A stretch of DNA of 64,000 nt from Lates calcarifer (Eukaryota > Chordata > Actinopteri > Centropomidae): assembly GCF_001640805.2 (NCBI RefSeq), contig NC_066844.1, positions 10,018,209 to 10,082,208 of the forward strand. The letters are read 5' to 3'. Position numbers and translations under genes: made by a program. A model generated the notes under the pieces. It was not told the DNA's origin. It was given only the letters and a program-made list of their open reading frames with translations, and made no database searches. Position 1 is the first letter of the stretch. Every line of letters starts with the position of its first letter. Shown in pieces: positions 52,701 through 58,700 of the stretch.

Positions 52701-55700
52701 TCTGTTTGGTTTCTAGGTGACTAGGAGTAGTACCTGAGTTCACGCAGGTCCTGATTGCTATAAAAGAAGACTGGAGCTATCAGCTCTCTCTCTCCTACCA
52801 TCAGGCAGGACCTTTGGGCTGGAGGTTTTGCTTTGGATTTTTGTTAGACTTATCTTTAGTTTTATGCTCACACCCACACATTCTTTCCACTCATTCAAAC
52901 ACACTACATTACTGATTTGACTGACTTTACTACTTTAAGTAAACTTTGCTTTTGACTTGTCATTAGTTAAATACATTTAATTTAATAATAAACCTTGATT
53001 GTTTGTGTGGTCTCTCTCATTTTTGTCCTGAATTTGAATCAGTTCATGACAACTGTACAGCACTGTGTACCAACCCTACCTCTGCACAACACAACTGATG
53101 TTCTCAAACACAAAGGCAAGAAATTCCACAGATTAACTCTTGACAAGGCACACCTGTTAACTGTATACCATTCCAGCTGACTGTCTCATGAATCTGACTA
53201 AGAGAATGCCATGTGTCAATGTGTGCAAAGCTGTCATCAAAGCAAAAGGTGCCAACTTTGAAGAATCTAAAATATATAACATATTCTGATTTGTTTTACA
53301 CTTTTTGTTTACTATATAATTCCATACATATTTCTTCTTAGTTTTGATGTCTTCAATATTGATCTACAAGGAAGAAAGTAATAAAACTAAATAGAATCCA
53401 TTGAATGAGAAGGTGTGTCCAAACTTTTGACTGGTAGTGTATGTGTGTAGATATGGATATGTGTAAATGGTAAATGCCACTATTATGTATCACTTTCTAT
53501 TCTTATCAAACACTCAAAACACTTAACAGTGCATGTCACATTCACCCATTTACACAGACATTAATACCTAATTAATAGCACAGCCATCAGGGGCAATTTG
53601 GGGTTAAGGAACCATGTTACAGAAACTTTCTAACATGCAGATCCTATCTTAACTGTTTAATAACCATGGTGATTGGGATTAGGACCTGATTTAGAAAAAA
53701 AGCCACTACAGATGAGAGGTTAATGTTCTTACCCTAACTTGAAATAGTAAAAAGTGTATTACACAAGTTTTCTGATATCCCCTCAAATAAACTAAATCTT
53801 AACCCTCATGTTGTCCTCTGGGTCAAAGTGACCCGGTGGCCGACAATGTGTCTTTGTGTGTGTGCGTGTGTGTGTGTAGTAGGATTTGTTGTTGTGCATG
53901 ACATTCGTGATTCTGAAGTGGTTATCTTTTGTTTTTGAATAACAGTAAGAAGAAAAAAGTATATGGAATACGAAGGGCAATATGAAGGGCAGCGGGAGGG
54001 TTAAATAACTGATAAGTTGCCTTAACATTTTTCCACCACTTAGCAAACTTGTTTAGGCCATAGAGACACTGCTTGTGTTTGGAGGAAGAGGGGAGAGGCG
54101 TACCACCCGAAGAACAGCGTCTCCATAGTTAAACGCAGTGGTGTGAATATTATGCTGTGGGGACGCTTCAGTACATCTTGAAAGTGGGAATTGTTACGCC
54201 AGCGTATGCCCTACAACCTGTGTTAACCCCGCGCTTGCCAGCGGGGTGCAAGGGCCCGTTCAAAGCTGCTTGCAGCTTTAATTTAATCTATTGGTTTTAC
54301 ACCAACAAAATGACAGCAGGTAACTTATTCACTAGGACGCTTACAGCAGACCCTAACAGTGCGTCATGATTTCATGACTCTGGGCCACGATCCTGCAGTA
54401 TACCCAAGCAACCGATCTGGTGACATGGGGCTCTCCTGGTGTTCTAAATGGCAGATACAGCATAGACTGTGTCTTACCTTATCTGTATCTTAGCCCACTC
54501 TCTCTCTTTTATCTCCCAAGGTACCATTGTTGTAAATTTCTCAAAAGAACATCTTTGGATTTATCCACAGATGTTACCAACACTTTTAACTAATCTATTT
54601 TTAAGTTAAATGCCAATTTTTGTATGTTTTGATGAGAATTCTGATGAATTACAAAAATATCTCAACAAATAGAGTTACCAGTTAAGGTATCCAAAGGACA
54701 ATGGATGTTCGTTTGAGTATTTAGGTTTTCCTATAAAATGAGATTAAGTAAGAGAAAAGAGGATCCCTAAATTTAGGATTTGCTTCTGTCATACCAAATT
54801 GGGAAAAATCCTCTCCTCTAGTACTCCTAAGACTTAAAATAGGAAGCTCTTGTAATACAAGATTATTTGTATTTGTGTTCTATTTCTGTGGGTGAATTGG
54901 TATGTATCCTTTGACCTAATGTAATTTTAAAAAAACAACAACATAGGATTACATGAGTAAAGAACTGAGCTGTGTTTTGAAAACATAGTGAGGGAACTAG
55001 GGAGAAGGTTTGATTCAGACAGCCAAAACACAGAGGCCTAATAAAATTCATCTGCACCCTCCATCCTCAGCCCAAGAGAGTGCAGACAAAAACACAGGAC
55101 CCTCAAGGCTCTGAGACTTACCTCCCTAGTTTCCCTTTCTCCCTTCTCTCTCAAACACATGTATGGCATGGAAAATACATTTTTCAAACTGCATAAGGCT
55201 CCTATGCTCAGTTTTACTTGATAAGGAAAATCTTATTTTGGTCATCATTTCTATCAGTTATGGTAACAGTGTACTCACCAAAATAAATGCTAAGATTTGG
55301 GAACATAATGACATAGACACATTCAGGCAGAGGATGTAAACAAGTCAGCCGTTTATCCAGATTATCTAAATGACTTAATTTCAGGTTTACACTGAATTGG
55401 GCACACCTGAAATGTTTGTAATAATCCATTCTTGTACAAGAAAAGAGTGTGCACAACTATGGCAAGCACAGTTGAAGCAGGAAGTGCGATGTGACGAAAC
55501 TACAAAACAAAGTTATATGAAGCTGGAGTTTTCCTTGATATATACAAGCTAGAAGGACAACAGATCAAATATATATGAGCCCAGTGTTCTTTTTCAAATG
55601 TATAATTGGGGCCAGTGGACAAGCTGAAAACACAACACTGACATATTGTCTCCTCAGCTGCTAAATGCCCCACAGTTCTCACCAGCTAGTTACTAACTGT

Positions 55701-58700
55701 GTCTGTCTGCTGTTTGGTGCAGTTCTGGTCATGTACAGTGATTTTATCAGAGCTTTCTTACTGAAACCAGCTGCCTGTTGCTGGAAATGAAGTTGATGAG
55801 AGCGATGAGTGAAACCAGTGAAACCATCTGCTGAGGTAAGGAGAATTGCATAGTCAAGTGTCAACTTTAACATTACTCTAAACTATTTGATCCATTGTTA
55901 ATATAAAATATTGATGAGTACAGCTTTAAGGTTATTGCTTCCTGCGGGTGGAAAAATACCCATGTACCCAGTCTTTGGGTGTTAATTAGTTCATTCATAT
56001 AAATTCATATAAAATCCTCTCCTTCACTGTAATCCCATTTGTGATTTAGGCTAAAAAACAAAAGGGATTTTAATTCTATTTAATATCTTTACCTCTATTT
56101 TTTTTTTCTTACAATAAACATTTCCTGGCAGATGAAGATGAACAGTGTGAATATTTATTCTGAGCCCTGCAAGTTTCAAGAATGCAGGCTTGGGAACCAA
56201 AGTGAGTGTGTGAGTGACCTTGGTGTCGCTTTAATTTTCATTTACAAGCCTGTTTAATTTTCTTGTACCATTATCCCTGACTCACTACAACAAAGACGTT
56301 CCTCTCAGCACGTTAAGTAATCAACCAACCAAGAAAACCTAAGCACATATCAAGGTATAGAATCACAGGACTAAACCGATTTATTGGGAGCTATACGTTT
56401 TAACCTTTGACCTGTCAAGGGTGTACCCAGCCTCTGACCTAAAGCTCCCCTGCCACCCTCACAGGATAAGCTAATTAACATATGCTTTAAAATACAGGTT
56501 GCTCCCTACAGTGTACACTGGATTAGAAATGTGGATAAGATTAGCCTTGATTTCTAGACAGAGGGATTGAACTGCTAATGTAAGGTATGTCTGGACATAC
56601 AGAAACACACATACATATAGAAACACACACATAGATAAATGTCATCTGTCACAGAATGCTGCCAAATCATCCAACAATCATCCAAAAAGCCTGGAGCACA
56701 CTCACCCTGTCCTGGAGGCACCATGGGTACTCTGCTGGTGTCAGGTGAATGGCAGGTAACCCCAGTTTTAGTGACAGTGGCAGGACTATGGCTGTCCTCG
56801 AAGAAGCAGGAGTAAGACTCATCTTTCTCTAACACTGGAAGACCTGGGAGTGTCAGCGACACCTGAGGAAAGATGAAATAGTGACACTGATTGAAACTGC
56901 TGGTTGATCATTTCAGACAGAGCTACCTCACGGTTGGATTTGGGGTACATGTTTGCAAAAAACAGCCAACATTCAGTAGCAAGCTGAAGAGAATGGAAAG
57001 ACAATGAATAGGAACAGAACTGGGTGAGGTTCCAGACTGCTGCAGCCAGAGTTATAGGACAGAGCAGCATTAGTAAGTCCACAACTGTGCTGTTGTATAT
57101 AACAGTGAAGGTCATAATGACAGTAAGTGTTTAAACCTTCTGAAACATAAATCTTATCTGCTCACTTTGTAAATGTCAGTGTAGAATAATTTGATTTCTC
57201 TGCTCCATACATGGGAAAAGTTATTATACTCTTATTTCAAATTTGGCTAAACATGTGTTGCTTATCCACGTGCTGTTTCTCTACTGCACTTCTAAGGTAT
57301 CATCTTTCCAAATAGTACAACTTCTACAGTTTTGTCTTTTCTTAGATTTTCTGTAAATAAAGTTTGAGTTTCTCTAAGTGGTGTTTTCTGGGTAGTCTGA
57401 CCAGATTGCCTCGCAACTTTCCTTGTTTGGGCCCTAATAATAAACACTACAATTCCAATCGGGGCCTCGCAACCTCGGTTGCTTGGGCCCTAAATACAAG
57501 TATATTATTCAGAATATTTTAATACAAAAGCTGAGACAATTCTCACACATCATCTGCTCAGTATTCCATGCTAAAAAAAACAGAGGTCAATACAACTGTG
57601 ACTGTAGCCTACAATAAAAACAATCACAGAATAATTGCACCTGGGATGTGATTGTTATCACACTGAAGTGCCAGTTTGGGGTGGTTGGGATTTGACACCA
57701 CACGAGTAGATGTATTCTCCCCAGCGTACCCCACTGTTTTCACTTCCTTCTCCATGAATAAGTGCAGGGTTGACCTGTCAATCTTTCTCTCTTTTGTCAC
57801 TTCTCTTATGGATTTTACACCCTTGACAGCAGCTACTGGTGTTGAGCCCCAGTCTTTCTGCTGTATTTTCTTGGCATGCTATCTTTTCTACAATGTTTAA
57901 AATATGAACCAAAGAAAATCAGCTATGTAATACTACACTGAAATACCATTTTAGACTTTTCATACTTAAATTGTGCCTCATGGTGGGATAGGTTGAACCA
58001 CTGGCTCAATTTACCCCAAGGCATTTGGCTCACTTTGCCCCACAGCCGCCATTTTAGAAAAAACAGTCTAGCTTTCAGGGTAATCTTTTGATTAATGAGT
58101 CCATGGTTTAATACAGTGGCAAATCATCAACATATGTGATATGTTAGTAGACCAGGATAAATTTGTAATAGTTGACATGTAAAAAGTTTACTTTGACAAG
58201 CAGAAAAATGTTTTTTGTGAAAGAAAAACACATTTACTATTTTTATGGTCACGACAACAAATGTGTACTGTTGCTGCGATACAGGGGATGGATCAACTTA
58301 GCCTGACTTGCTCATACAGGAAATTTTATTTGATAAGATACTTATCAAATAAGTTCCCCCATGTATGATCATAACTGGTCTACTTTACACCCTGAATTTA
58401 TTTGGACATACGCAAAGAGTCTTGAATTGTCCTCTCCTACGATGAAACACTGTGTTTGTATTGTGTGTGTCTCTGCTGCTACCCATAAGCGCCATCGTCC
58501 ACAGAGGTGACTGATAGAAAGAGCGCTATGGTTAAGCGATATGTCAGCCGGATCTTTATGCTGGTTTGGTATGCGGCATGCGCGGGCAGAATATGATGGA
58601 AAAAGTACCATCGAGGCATGAATCTGCGCATTCTATATTGCAAGATATTCGGAAGAGCAGCCTGTCTGTGCTTGAAAATGATAATTTTATCCTAATCTGC

